Assembly: GCA_943370025.1 (NCBI GenBank) | Contig: CALRPI020000004.1 | Span: forward strand, 1-64,000 | Direction of reading: 5' to 3' | Length of the DNA: 64,000 nucleotides | From: JAAUUE01 sp943370025 | GTDB lineage: Bacteria > Cyanobacteriota > Cyanobacteriia > Cyanobacteriales > JAAUUE01 | Shown: piece by piece, positions 14,701 through 22,986 of the stretch | How positions within the stretch are numbered: position 1 is the first letter of the stretch | Layout of the letters: each line of letters opens with the position of its first letter | The notes under the pieces: generated by a model | What the model was told of the DNA's origin: nothing | Databases searched by the model: none | Seen by the model: the letters and a program-made list of their open reading frames with translations, nothing else | Position numbers and translations under genes: made by a program

Positions 14701-17292
14701 TGTTGCTGATGTATACAATGAAAGAGTTAACTCATAATGGCTTTGCCAAGTTTCCTGTGGTAATTCCTCTATGCCTGTGAGGAAATAGGTCAATGCGGCG
14801 ACATAAGCATTAGCAGTCTTGGCTTTTATCCCTGCATTCAAGTTCAGTTGCACTAGTTGAATCTGCTCAACTAGATCCGTAGTGAATTTCTTGCCAATAT
14901 TCAAATGATTGACAATCTCGAACAGATGTTCATCCTGTTTTTGGGGAGGAATATTATCCAATAAGAGCTTTCCGATTTGCCAGTGGATGAAGAGCCTTTG
15001 ATCTTCTGGAATCAAGGAATAAGCGGCTTGTTGAACCCGATCGTGCAGAAACCGATAAGTCGGGTTTGCTGAACTAAAGAAAGTCTCCTCATTATCTGCT
15101 TCAGTAAAGAATTTATAGGTTTTGGTAATGGGAATTACGAAACCTTCTTGCAAGGCTCTCCATAAAACCGTAGCTATCATTAACGGAGAATTCTCACTAA
15201 TAATCACCAACGCCTGCAAATCAAACTGCGCCCCAATACAAGCTGCTAACTTAAGAGCATTCTGAGTCTCCCTCGGCAACTTCTGCAATTGCAGAGCCAT
15301 AAACTCCACCACATCATCAGTAATTGCCAACGCTTGCACCTTGACAATATCACACTGCCAATACCGTTCTTTTGTATCAAAGCTGATTAGCTTATCTTCA
15401 TACAAAGACTTGAGAAATTGAGTAGTAAAAAAAGGATTGCCGATGGTTTTCTGATATATTAATTTCGTCAAAGGTTGAGCGATCGACAACTCACAATGCA
15501 GAGTATCCGCCACCAAATAATTTGTATCTAATAAACTTAAAGATTGTAAAGTAATTGTATTGACTACTGCTCCAGATTTAACAATCTCATCAACGGTGAG
15601 CATAAATGGATGTACTGGGGAAACTTCATTATCTCGATAAGCTCCTAGTATCAATAAATATTTTGTATCTTGCATCAACAATTTTAGCAAGTTTTGAGAA
15701 GCAGAATCAGACCACTGCAAATCATCAATAAACATCACCAAAGGATGTTCTTGACTAGTAAATACTTTGACAAAGTTCTGAATTAGTAAGTTGAAGCGAT
15801 TTTGTGCCGCTGTTCCTGATAGTTCTGTAGCAGTTGGTTGTTTACCAATAATCAATTCCAATTCAGGAATTACATCAACCAAAACTTGTCCATTGTCACC
15901 CACAACTTCCAGAATTTTAGCTTTCCATATTTGTAGTTGAACATCACTTTCTGAGAGTAATTGCCCCATTAAATCCCGAAAGGCTTGAACAAAGGCACTG
16001 AAGGGAATATTCCGTTGAAACTGATCATATTTGCCTTTGATAAAGTAGCCCCGTTGCCGAGCGATCGGCTTATGAACCTCATTAATAACTGCGGTTTTAC
16101 CAATACCAGAAAAACCAGCCACCAGCATTAATTCACTACCAGATAAAAGCGATCCTCTCCCGCCCCCCTTATTAAGGGGAGAGTTTTCTGTTAAAGCCTT
16201 TTGCTTGAGAGGAAAGTTTTCTGCTAAAGCCCTCCTTTCTAAGACGGAATCCTCTTCTAAAGCTCCCCTTCTTAAGAGAGAATCCTCTTCTAAAGCCCCC
16301 CTTTGTAAGGGGGGGTGGGGGGATATTCCTGCTATGCGATCAAACGCAGTCAGCAGTGCTTGAACTTCTTGTTCTCGACCATAGAGTTTTTCAGGAATGG
16401 TGAAGCGATCGCTCAAATCCCTTTCCCCAATTTCAAAGATTTTAATTTCTCCACTCTCTTGCAATTGACTTAGGCAAAGCTCAAAATCATACTTAATTCC
16501 CAAAGCACTCTGATAGCGATCCTCAGCATTTTTCGACATCAACTTGCTGATGATTTTAGATAAAACCAAGGGAATTTCTAGATTAACTTCATGAATGGGG
16601 ATAGGAGTTTGTGCCAAATGATAATGCACCAATTCCATCGGATCGTTGGAGATAAATGGTAACTGCCCTGTGAGTAATTCATAGAAAGTTACCCCCAAAG
16701 AATAGAAATCACTACGATAATCAATCCCTCGATTCATCCTTCCCGTTTGCTCTGGAGAAATATAAGCTAGTGTCCCTTCTAGGGAATTAGCATTTTCAAT
16801 TTCTTGGGTTTCCCGTGGTAACAGCGAGGCAATACTAAAATCGATTAGTTTGATTTGTTTCGTTTCGGGATTGATCAGAATATTGGCGGGTTTGATATCT
16901 TTATGAATGATGCGTTCTTGGCATAAGATATGTAGGGTATGACAGAGGGCGATCGCTATCTGCAAAAAATCTCCCAAAGCTAAACCAGATTCTTTGTCTG
17001 TCCATTGCTTCAAGGAAATCCCTCCGAAGTCTTCCATAACTAAGGCATAGCCATTATTGTAGGGTTCTAGACTATAGGTAGTGATAATGCTGGAGGAATC
17101 GAGGTTTTTGGCAATGGTATATTGATTGCGAAATTGAACTAATTCATTAAAGCTAGGATATTCATTGCGGAGTAGTTTAATAACTACAGGTTGCTGATCA
17201 CTCTCTCGAACTCCTTGGTAAACTAAGGTTCGAGTACCTGTATAGAGTTCTTCAGTAATTTGATAACCTAATAAATTAATAGCTATGCTCAT
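11758..17292 (-). CDS. Hybrid Ser/Thr kinase - AAA ATPase - GAF - histidine kinase
   Basis: An 1844-residue signalling protein of the type common in filamentous cyanobacteria. An N-terminal Ser/Thr kinase (about 8-270) has K39, HKDIKPAN with D132, and DFS (D151) in place of DFG. A STAND/AAA-type ATPase follows, with Walker A GFSGIGKT near 392-399 and MFIDDLQWSD as Walker B. Next is a long helical TPR-like region (about 750-1380), a GAF domain (about 1400-1550) and a histidine kinase with phospho-acceptor H1591 in GVAHEINNP and GKGTGLGLAIAQQI as the G2 box. The kinase-ATPase linker holds an 11-residue tandem repeat at residues about 323-381. It is cytosolic with no membrane segment, and no cognate response regulator is adjacent. 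Confidence 0.9.
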   Translation of the reverse strand: MSIAINLLGYQITEELYTGTRTLVYQGVRESDQQPVVIKLLRNEYPSFNELVQFRNQYTIAKNLDSSSIITTYSLEPYNNGYALVMEDFGGISLKQWTDKESGLALGDFLQIAIALCHTLHILCQERIIHKDIKPANILINPETKQIKLIDFSIASLLPRETQEIENANSLEGTLAYISPEQTGRMNRGIDYRSDFYSLGVTFYELLTGQLPFISNDPMELVHYHLAQTPIPIHEVNLEIPLVLSKIISKLMSKNAEDRYQSALGIKYDFELCLSQLQESGEIKIFEIGERDLSDRFTIPEKLYGREQEVQALLTAFDRIAGISPHPPLQRGALEEDSLLRRGALEEDSVLERRALAENFPLKQKALTENSPLNKGGGRGSLLSGSELMLVAGFSGIGKTAVINEVHKPIARQRGYFIKGKYDQFQRNIPFSAFVQAFRDLMGQLLSESDVQLQIWKAKILEVVGDNGQVLVDVIPELELIIGKQPTATELSGTAAQNRFNLLIQNFVKVFTSQEHPLVMFIDDLQWSDSASQNLLKLLMQDTKYLLILGAYRDNEVSPVHPFMLTVDEIVKSGAVVNTITLQSLSLLDTNYLVADTLHCELSIAQPLTKLIYQKTIGNPFFTTQFLKSLYEDKLISFDTKERYWQCDIVKVQALAITDDVVEFMALQLQKLPRETQNALKLAACIGAQFDLQALVIISENSPLMIATVLWRALQEGFVIPITKTYKFFTEADNEETFFSSANPTYRFLHDRVQQAAYSLIPEDQRLFIHWQIGKLLLDNIPPQKQDEHLFEIVNHLNIGKKFTTDLVEQIQLVQLNLNAGIKAKTANAYVAALTYFLTGIEELPQETWQSHYELTLSLYTSATEALYLSGDFEQMEVYAETTLSHTHDLLEKVPVYNIKIQAYMAQSHHLEALKLALKVLRLLDVELPDQPTQDDVRDNLERTKFLLSDKTATDILELPVMSDRKMQAAMQILTNIISAAYQAAPVLFRIIVLQQVQLSIAYGNTPESTYAYATYGLLLCGVLGDINAGYELGQMSLQLVSRLNAIKLKSKTLFAVNCFIRHWKDHVRDTLSPLVEAYTCGLETGDIEYAMMSAYVFGRYAYLSGQELGELSQAMMQYSSIMSQFKQTTYLNFNGIYHQSVLNLLEPTASPCALVGESYDEVKMLPLHQAANQVSIICQLHFCKLTLSYLFHEYNQALDNAEIVEKYLASVTGLVVIPVFYFYKSLTQLALFPNTPISEQSSILKEVTASQEKLNTWSQFAPQNYTHKVDLIQAEQHRILKQNSEAVDAYDRAISGAKANEYIQEEALANELAAKFYLDWGKEKVAAGYMQEAYYCYSRWGAKAKVVDLETRYPQLLQSILQQPKSSFHVLETLTNITHSATKVSSTSISDSLDFASVIKAAQALSSAIELDELLKQLTQIILQNSGGSKCILVLPQDNIWQVRAISTLETTELCSEPLDNYPDIPIKLIQYVKRTQSVVVIDNLQTDLPVIDDYLIQRNPKSILCLPILNQGNLAGILYLKNQATAGVFNSDRLTIINFLCTQAAISLENAQLYQQSQAYAQELQQTQLQMIQTEKMSALGNLVAGVAHEINNPVGFLNGNITPALDYINDLFELVDLYQQKYPQPDADIQEEIETIDLEYIREDLPKLVGSMREGVKRIADISTSLRTFSRADTDHPVACNIHDGIDSTIMILKHRLKANEFRPEIQVIKSYENLPQIECYAGQMNQVFMNILANAIDALDESSQDRTFADIKAKPNCITITTSVENNRVKIAITDNGKGMSEEVKAKVFDHLFTTKEVGKGTGLGLAIAQQIVVEKHGGAIAINSTLGQGTEFVISLPIK
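16150..16326 (-). repeat. In-frame 33-bp tandem repeat inside the kinase gene
   Basis: About five units of 33 bp (11 residues) of the form GALEEDSLLRR / GALEEDSVLER / RALAENFPLKQ / KALTENSPLNK, bounded by PPLQRG and PLNKGGGRG. At the DNA level the outer units contain CCCCCCTT-TAAGGGG-like palindromic cores. The block sits in the linker between the YGREQEVQ segment and Walker A. It looks like an interspersed noncoding repeat that entered the gene in frame and then multiplied. Confidence 0.85.
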
Positions 17293-17367
17293 ACATTAAT
17301 AACCTCACTATTTGCTTAACCTTTTTGCCCGAGTCTTTATTATTTGTTAAGAGGCTATTTACAGCAG

Positions 17368-17407
17368 TTTGTGTGTGGGTTTCGACTACGCTCAGCCCAC
17401 ACACAAA
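17368..17407. repeat. Hairpin, family A (TTCGACTACGCTCAG loop)
   Basis: TTTGTGTGTGGG at 17368-17379 pairs perfectly with CCCACACACAAA at 17396-17407, around the loop TTTCGACTACGCTCAG. It lies between the giant kinase gene and the divergent cupin gene. It begins a roughly 110-base stretch that recurs at 30310-30405. Confidence 0.8.
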
Positions 17408-17474
17408 ACCGAACTAGTTGATATTTCAGGAAATGCAATGTATTTCATTTACATGGAAAGTGCTGTATTTATAA

Positions 17475-17505
17475 GATTTTTTGCCCCCGCTGGGAGCGAA
17501 AAATC
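17475..17505. repeat. Hairpin, family B (GATTTTTCGCCCCC-type stem)
   Basis: GATTTTTTGCCCCC pairs imperfectly with GGGAGCGAAAAATC. Near-identical hairpins occur at 28602-28652 and 63459-63495. Flanking CTGTATTTATAAG also resembles the TATAAAGTAAG flank of those copies. Confidence 0.7.
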
Positions 17506-17602
17506 ATACCCTCCAGCCATTTTATAAATGACTTCTTCAGATATTACGAACTAACAACAAGTTTGTATGTGTTCTGTATCACCCACTTCAAGGAGCCTAA
17601 TC

Positions 17603-18073
17603 ATGAAGCAATTTCCAGTTTCGGCAAAATCAATTCCGGCAATCATGGGCAAGACAATATATCCAGCACCCTATGCCGCTCTCGTTGAGGGGCGAAGAAA
17701 ACACAAATTGGGTGAGTTTTTTGGGTTGAGTAACTTTGGAGTCAATTTAACTCATCTTGCACCGGGTGCAGTATCTGCTCTAGCCCACAGTCACTCGAAG
17801 CAGGAGGAATTTATCTTTATTCTAGAAGGAACCCCGACACTAATTCTTGAGCGGGAGGAATTTACGTTAAGTCCGGGTGATTGCTATGGATTTAAGGCTG
17901 GCACAAGCATAGCTCATCAACTGGTGAATCGGTCTGAAGAAAATGTATCTTACCTAGAGATTGGCGATCGCACTTCTGGAGACGAAGTAGAATACCCCAA
18001 TGATGATCTTAAAGCCACTCAACTAGCCAATGGTCTATGGCATTTAACCCACAAAGATGGTAGTCCGTACTAG
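17603..18073 (+). CDS. Cupin-domain protein
   Basis: A 157-residue single-domain cupin. The start at 17603 (MKQFPVSAK) is preferred over an ATG 36 bases upstream because AAGGAG lies about eight bases before it. The cupin core shows HLAPGAVSALAHSHSKQEEFIFILEGTPTL (metal-ligand pattern H-x-H-x(4)-E) and SPGDCYGFKAGTSIAHQL with the fourth ligand His. The YLEIGDRTSGDEVEYPNDDL tail matches a family of cupins often annotated as transcriptional-regulator-like or isomerase-like, of unknown substrate. It is monocistronic and followed by a strong hairpin. Confidence 0.82.
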   Translation: MKQFPVSAKSIPAIMGKTIYPAPYAALVEGRRKHKLGEFFGLSNFGVNLTHLAPGAVSALAHSHSKQEEFIFILEGTPTLILEREEFTLSPGDCYGFKAGTSIAHQLVNRSEENVSYLEIGDRTSGDEVEYPNDDLKATQLANGLWHLTHKDGSPY

Positions 18074-18092
18074 ACAGGACTTAAGCCTTTGG

Positions 18093-18134
18093 AAGTTTTT
18101 GCGGGCTTCGACTCCGCTCAGCCCGCAAAAACTT
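18093..18134. terminator. Strong 14-bp hairpin after the cupin gene, family A
   Basis: AAGTTTTTGCGGGC at 18093-18106 pairs perfectly with GCCCGCAAAAACTT at 18121-18134, around the loop TTCGACTCCGCTCA. It begins 20 bases after the cupin stop. The stem could halt transcription, but there is no following T-run. The same loop recurs across the window, so it is also a dispersed repeat. Confidence 0.6.
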
Positions 18135-18241
18135 TCACTAAAATTTGCCCAAAAAAATAACCCCTCATTTTTATGGTTTGAGGGGCTAGAAGGTATAAAA
18201 ATTAAATTCATTCAAGAGTTAAATCTAGAAGGCTTGATTTT

Positions 18242-18271
18242 GTGTGTGGGCGGCGACAGCCGCCCACACAC
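18242..18271. terminator. 13-bp GC-rich hairpin between cupin and petD
   Basis: GTGTGTGGGCGGC pairs perfectly with GCCGCCCACACAC around the tetraloop GACA. It lies 11 bases beyond the petD stop codon (minus strand), a natural place for the petBD terminator. Confidence 0.6.
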
Positions 18272-18281
18272 TGCTATAGCT

Positions 18282-18764
18282 CTAGAACAAGCCAAGGGTG
18301 AAAGACTTATCGATCGGGAATGTGGCACCAATTCCTAACCAGAGAGTTACCGCAGTTCCAAATAAGAAAATACTAGTAGCGATCGGGCGACGGAAAGGAT
18401 TTTGGAATTTATTAACACTCTCAATAAAAGGAATCAAGATTAAACCCAACGGAATTGCTCCAGTAGCTGCAATACCCAATAGTTTATTAGGCAGCACCCG
18501 GAGTAGTTGGAAACTAGGATAGAGATACCACTCAGGCAAAATTTCTAGGGGAGTAGCAAAGGGATTAGAAGGCTCACCAATCATAGCTGGTTCTAGCACT
18601 GCTAGACCAATACAAAGGGCGATCGTCCCCATGATCACGACAGGGAAGATATAGAGGAGGTCATTGGGCCAAGCTGGCTCCCCGTAGTAGTTGTGCCCCA
18701 TACCTTGAGCAAGTTTTGCTCTCAGAGCGGGATCGCTTAGATCTGGCTTTTTGATAGTCGCCAT
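18282..18764 (-). CDS. petD: Cytochrome b6f complex subunit IV
   Basis: A 160-residue thylakoid membrane protein of the exact family length, starting MATIKKPDLSDP. It contains the Qo-site PEWY motif (ILPEWYLYPSFQLLR) and three membrane spans (DLLYIFPVVIMGTIALCIGL; LLGIAATGAIPLGLILIPF; IATSIFLFGTAVTLWLGIG). With PetB it builds the cytochrome b core of the complex that passes electrons from plastoquinol to plastocyanin/cytochrome c6. It lies 155 bases downstream of petB in the same direction, the usual petBD operon order. Confidence 0.98.
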   Translation of the reverse strand: MATIKKPDLSDPALRAKLAQGMGHNYYGEPAWPNDLLYIFPVVIMGTIALCIGLAVLEPAMIGEPSNPFATPLEILPEWYLYPSFQLLRVLPNKLLGIAATGAIPLGLILIPFIESVNKFQNPFRRPIATSIFLFGTAVTLWLGIGATFPIDKSFTLGLF

Positions 18765-18919
18765 AGTGTTCTCCTGAAAATAACAGTTGATTACAAGAAG
18801 GGCTGGAATTACCCCGGATGATTTTTATTGATGTTTGCTAGATTAACGCTTAAATTAACTTGAATTAATGGGTAATTTATGCTTAACCAATGACTTAATC
18901 TAATGATTTACAAATAAAT

Positions 18920-19588
18920 TTACAAGGGACCAGAAATGCCTTGCTTGCGAATCATAATAAAGTGCAGCAACATGAAAACGACGATAAACCAAGGTAAGAC
19001 AAACGTATGCAGGCTATAGAATCGAGTCAAAGTCGCCTGACCAACGCTAACATCACCACGCAGTAGTTCTACCATGGCATTACCCACCACAGGAATAGCC
19101 GCAGGAACGCCGGAAACGATTTTCACAGCCCAGTAGCCTACTTGATCCCAAGGCAGGGAGTAGCCAGTTACGCCAAAGCTGACGGTGATTACAGCTAGGA
19201 TTACGCCTGTGACCCAAGTTAGTTCTCTGGGTTTTTTGAAGCCGCCGGTAAGATAAACCCGGAAGACGTGCAGGATCATCATCAACACCATCATACTGGC
19301 AGACCAGCGATGCACAGAGCGAATTAACCAGCCGAAGTTAACTTCATTCATTAAGTACTGCACAGAGGTGAAAGCCTCAGCTACAGTGGGCTTGTAGTAG
19401 AAAGTCATGGCAAAGCCGGTGGCAAATTGAATGACAAAACACACTAGAGTAATACCACCCAGACAGTAAAAAATATTGACGTGGGGGGGAACGTACTTGC
19501 TAGAGATATCATCGGCGATCGCCTGAATCTCTAGCCGTTCCTCAAACCAGTTGAAGAGCTTTGATTCTCTTACTTCCTTTGTAAACAT
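18920..19588 (-). CDS. petB: Cytochrome b6
   Basis: A 222-residue protein, the canonical length, starting MFTKEVRESKLFNWFEERLE. A frame extension of 16 codons upstream is not used: GGAG lies about 10 bases before the ATG at 19588. The two b-heme His pairs lie in the second and fourth membrane spans (RSVHRWSASMMVLMMILHVFRVYL and RFYSLHTFVLPWFIVVFMLLHFI). The Cys of SKYVPPHVNIFYCLGG holds the covalent heme c(n). It acts in the thylakoid membrane as the Qi/Qo-site subunit of cytochrome b6f. Confidence 0.98.
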   Translation of the reverse strand: MFTKEVRESKLFNWFEERLEIQAIADDISSKYVPPHVNIFYCLGGITLVCFVIQFATGFAMTFYYKPTVAEAFTSVQYLMNEVNFGWLIRSVHRWSASMMVLMMILHVFRVYLTGGFKKPRELTWVTGVILAVITVSFGVTGYSLPWDQVGYWAVKIVSGVPAAIPVVGNAMVELLRGDVSVGQATLTRFYSLHTFVLPWFIVVFMLLHFIMIRKQGISGPL

Positions 19589-19984
19589 GAAGTTGGAACT
19601 CCTAGAATTATTGCTATTTTTGAGGGCAATACCCACAATAGGATGGTATGCCGCTTGAGATCAGAAGACAAACTTTAAAATTTTTAACTGAGATTTCTTA
19701 ATTTGTCACCATACGAAATGTAACATAGCTGCAAGAAGTATGGGCAAAAACTCCCTAGTAAAAAACAAACTAAATATTTTCTAGCTTCTGCCCCCGGTTT
19801 CCCTGAGTTTTTTCTCTGAGTTTGTTAAACTTAGGCAAATCTGATCCTCCTAGGGCTTAAGACACGGCTAATAAATTATCTAGGTTTTGGAAGTTTTTGC
19901 GGGCTTCGACGACCCTCAGCCCACAAAAACTTCCACATGTGTAAGTCCTAACTCCAAATCCAATACCATTAACAAAAATTAGTT
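19589..19984. other. Divergent promoter region of petB and ctpA
   Basis: 396 bases between the petB start (minus) and the ctpA start (plus). It must contain both promoters, but I see no clear -35/-10 pair. The ctpA-proximal half contains a family A hairpin at 19889-19934. Confidence 0.6.
19889..19934. repeat. Hairpin, family A, upstream of ctpA
   Basis: GGAAGTTTTTGCGGGC at 19889-19904 pairs with GCCCACAAAAACTTCC at 19919-19934 with one mismatch, around TTCGACGACCCTCA. The stem is almost the same as the copy at 18093. It would lie in the ctpA leader or promoter. Confidence 0.75.
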
Positions 19985-21253
19985 ATGTACGCAAAAATTC
20001 TTCTAGTAGGGTTGTTCCTATTTTGCCAGTTACTCTGGTCTGGGGTGAGAGCAATGCCGGCAGCGTTGGCCTCGCCCTTGTCTAGCAATATCACTGTCCG
20101 CACTAACCAAAATTTGGTGGGGGAGGTCTGGAAAATTGTTAACCAAGCTTACATAGACGATAGTTTTAATCATCAAAATTGGTGGCAGATTAGGGAAAAA
20201 ACCATCAAGGGAGAATTAGATAGCCAAGAATCCACCTACACAGCGATTAAAGAGATGCTGGCGACCTTGGGGGATCCCTTTACTCGTTTCCTGCCTCCAG
20301 ACCAGTATCGGGGCTTGAAGGTCAACACTTCTGGGGAGCTATCTGGGGTGGGTTTGCAAATTATGATCAACCCAGAAACTAAGGCTCTAGAGGTAATTTC
20401 TCCCCTAGATGGTTCCCCAGCAGCGAAAGCAGGAATTCAGCCCAAGGATAGTATTCTGGAAATTGATGGGGTGCTTAGTTCGACCTTGACCCTAGACGAG
20501 GCAGCCACAAGGATGCGGGGACGGATTGGCACGAAGGTAACTCTAAAGGTGAAAACTCCGGGAAAAGGGGCTGTAGAGATCGAATTGCAGCGCGATCGCA
20601 TTACCCTCAACCCAGTCTATGCCCAACTGGATACTAGTACGGGGCAGCCTGTTGGTTATATTCGCCTCACCCAGTTTAGTGCCAATGCCCCAAAGGAGGT
20701 TGCCCATGCGATCGCCGACCTAGAAACGCAAGGAGCAACTGGATACATTTTAGATTTGCGAAATAACCCCGGTGGCTTGTTACAAGCTGGGATTGATATT
20801 GCCCGGCTGTGGTTAGATGATGCCACGGTGGTTTATACCGTGAATCGTCAAGGGATGATGGGCAGCTTTACTTCTACAGATAAGGCTCTCACCCAAGCTC
20901 CCATGACCGTTTTGGTCAACCAAGGCACAGCTAGCTCTAGTGAAATCCTCGCCGGAGCATTGCAAGACAATGGCAGGGCGCAGTTGGTGGGAGAAACTAC
21001 CTTTGGCAAGGGTTTAATTCAATCTCTGTTTGACCTAGAGGGTGGTTCAGGTTTAGCAGTAACGGTTGCCAAGTATGAAACTCCTAAGCATCGGGATATA
21101 AACAAGTTGGGGATTACGCCCGATCGAGTGGTTCCTTCCCAGCTACTAACTTTCAGCCAAGTTGCTACTCCTGAAGATACTCAATACCAAGCTGCCCTAA
21201 AAATAGTTACCACTAATACTCAAATAGCCAAAACTGATCAGCTAGCTGGTTAA
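19985..21253 (+). CDS. ctpA: C-terminal processing peptidase CtpA (S41A)
   Basis: A 422-residue exported serine peptidase that matures the D1 protein of photosystem II by removing its C-terminal tail. An N-terminal signal peptide (about 1-29, ending MPAALASPL) directs it to the lumen. A PDZ domain (about 115-200, SGVGLQIMINPETKALEVISPLDGSPAAKAGI) precedes the peptidase core. The catalytic Ser is S317 in GTASSSEILAGAL and Lys is K342 in TTFGKG, 25 residues apart as in plant D1 protease. Its place head-to-head with petBD is a conserved cyanobacterial arrangement. Confidence 0.95.
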   Translation: MYAKILLVGLFLFCQLLWSGVRAMPAALASPLSSNITVRTNQNLVGEVWKIVNQAYIDDSFNHQNWWQIREKTIKGELDSQESTYTAIKEMLATLGDPFTRFLPPDQYRGLKVNTSGELSGVGLQIMINPETKALEVISPLDGSPAAKAGIQPKDSILEIDGVLSSTLTLDEAATRMRGRIGTKVTLKVKTPGKGAVEIELQRDRITLNPVYAQLDTSTGQPVGYIRLTQFSANAPKEVAHAIADLETQGATGYILDLRNNPGGLLQAGIDIARLWLDDATVVYTVNRQGMMGSFTSTDKALTQAPMTVLVNQGTASSSEILAGALQDNGRAQLVGETTFGKGLIQSLFDLEGGSGLAVTVAKYETPKHRDINKLGITPDRVVPSQLLTFSQVATPEDTQYQAALKIVTTNTQIAKTDQLAG

Positions 21254-21274
21254 GAAGCTATGCTGATCTTCGCT

Positions 21275-21988
21275 CTATACAGTAAGCTTGATAGCCTCTC
21301 TGTCAACCCTTGAGCGTTCGCACCTAAATCCCATTTCTTGCCAGTCCATAAATTTCACCTCTGCTAGGGGAATAATTTCCCTACAGACAGGATTGTAGAA
21401 ATGGCTCAATACTGCCCAGCCCAAACTCCTGCCTAGATCGATCGCGGTTTTCCAGGCTTCTTCTTTATTCCCCGGTGCTACCACATCAGGAATAATATCT
21501 GGCTCTACCCAAATTCCTTGGGAGCCGAGGAGAATTTTTGCCATCCAGATAGCTCTGGGGGTGTGGCTTTGGGAGGTAATGAGTTTGATTTTCCTAGCTC
21601 CCCATTGCTTCAGAGTAGGAATACTAAAATAGAAATTATCAAAGGTCGATCGAGCGCATTTTTCTAGCCAAACTTTTTCTGTCGGTGCTTGTTGGATCTG
21701 AAACATCATCCAGATACAAGGATCGGCGGAACCTTGGGAAATCAAAATTGGCGTGGTGGGGTTGGCGATCGCTACTTGAGCCGCATAGATTTCTCGATGA
21801 ATGCCGCCTCCTAAAACCAAAAAAGCATCAACCTTGCCGGATGCCGCAGTCTGCAACCGCCACCAATTCATCCCCAGCCAGATCACTAAAATCAGCCCCA
21901 GGACGGGCAGCAAACTAGCTAGAAACTGCGGCAATTTCTGAAATCTTCTTAACCAGTAGCGAGAATTGAGGCAGTCTCTAAAATTCAT
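21275..21988 (-). CDS. YdcF/ElyC family protein (DUF218)
   Basis: A 237-residue protein with one N-terminal membrane anchor (about 23-45, LASLLPVLGLILVIWLGMNWW) and a DUF218 domain beginning AFLVLGGGIHREIYAAQVA. The conserved RSTFDNFYFSIPTLKQWGARKIKLITSQSHTPRA segment carries the family's acidic and Ser/Thr residues. E. coli members (ElyC, SanA, YdcF) act on envelope metabolism or have unknown roles. It is convergent with ctpA (21 bases apart) and 12 bases downstream of the permease gene in the same direction, so it may be read from that transcript. Confidence 0.85.
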   Translation of the reverse strand: MNFRDCLNSRYWLRRFQKLPQFLASLLPVLGLILVIWLGMNWWRLQTAASGKVDAFLVLGGGIHREIYAAQVAIANPTTPILISQGSADPCIWMMFQIQQAPTEKVWLEKCARSTFDNFYFSIPTLKQWGARKIKLITSQSHTPRAIWMAKILLGSQGIWVEPDIIPDVVAPGNKEEAWKTAIDLGRSLGWAVLSHFYNPVCREIIPLAEVKFMDWQEMGFRCERSRVDREAIKLTV

Positions 21989-22000
21989 CTAATAACTTAC

Positions 22001-22960
22001 CTATGCTTCCGTGGCAGATTTATCGCCGTATTTGAGTAGAAGAGCGATCGCCATACTGACGGCAATAATTAACAGCATACTCAAGGCAGAACCAAAGCCC
22101 CAGTTTTGAGTTGCCCCGAGGAATTGGTTATAGATTAACCTTGCCACCGTCATGCTGGAAGCTCCCCCCAATAATTCTGGATCGACAAAATCTCCTAAGC
22201 AACCAATAAATACCACCAAACAACCGGCAAGGATCCCCGGCATCGTCTGGGGAATAGTGATTTTCTCAAAAATTACCGAAGGTTTTGCCCCCAAATCTGC
22301 CGCTGCTTCTAACACCCGGAGATCCAGCTTTTCGATCGAAGCATAGAGAATCAGCACCATAAAGGGCAGATAATTATAGGTCATACCAATTAATACCGCC
22401 GCCGTTTGGTTGAGCAATTGCACCGGGGGCAAATCCAGATAACCCAAGAAGGAATTTAATAATCCCGTCGGGCGGAGGATCGAAATCCAAGCATAGGAAC
22501 GCAGCAGGGATGAAGTCCAGAGGGGCAGAATGAATGCCAAGAGGCATAAATTTCGCCAGCCCTTGGGCAGCATCTGTCCCAACCAATAGGCAACCGGAAA
22601 CCCCAACACTAGACAGTTTAAGGTTGTTGCCAAGGCGAGAAGGAGCGATCGCAAAATCACCCACAAATACACATCGGTAAAAGCAGTCAGGTAATTATCA
22701 ATCCCACTGGGTATTACCACCATCCCCGGCTTGATATTGGGCACTAAACTCAACTCGAAGATGACAAAAGTTGGTAATACTAGCAACAAACCCAACCACA
22801 GCCCAGAGGGGAATAGTAAAACCAATGCCTCAAAAAAATTCCCCTGCCCCTGATCCTTCAACTTAGGCTGTTTCGCTTTCTTTTCTGGCTTAGCTTTTTG
22901 CGGTTTATTACTTTTAGTTTTAGGCATTCTTATCAACAATTTAGTTCTAGTAGGGGTCAA
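22001..22960 (-). CDS. potB: ABC transporter permease, spermidine/putrescine PotB type
   Basis: A 319-residue (308 from the internal ATG at 22927) inner-membrane permease with about six helices. It has the EAA loop that contacts the ATPase (VLEAAADLGAKPSVIFEKITIPQTMPGILAG). A Lys-rich cytosolic leader precedes the first span. The PotB-like order of helices and GLLNSFLGYLDLPPVQLLNQTAAVLIGMTYNYLPFMVLILY support polyamine-type uptake. The partner permease, ATPase and binding-protein genes are not adjacent, so the transporter is split or this is an orphan subunit. Confidence 0.85.
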   Translation of the reverse strand: MTPTRTKLLIRMPKTKSNKPQKAKPEKKAKQPKLKDQGQGNFFEALVLLFPSGLWLGLLLVLPTFVIFELSLVPNIKPGMVVIPSGIDNYLTAFTDVYLWVILRSLLLALATTLNCLVLGFPVAYWLGQMLPKGWRNLCLLAFILPLWTSSLLRSYAWISILRPTGLLNSFLGYLDLPPVQLLNQTAAVLIGMTYNYLPFMVLILYASIEKLDLRVLEAAADLGAKPSVIFEKITIPQTMPGILAGCLVVFIGCLGDFVDPELLGGASSMTVARLIYNQFLGATQNWGFGSALSMLLIIAVSMAIALLLKYGDKSATEA

Positions 22961-22986
22961 GGCTTTGCGTTCTTACCCATAGGGAC

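Noticed and set aside
18057..18338. Plus-strand open frame between cupin and petD
   Set aside because: It is made of two hairpin repeats and overlaps the petD coding end; no protein-like pattern.
19589..19636. 16-codon N-terminal extension of petB
   Set aside because: Cytochrome b6 is 222 residues in the family, and a ribosome binding site precedes the inner ATG at 19588.
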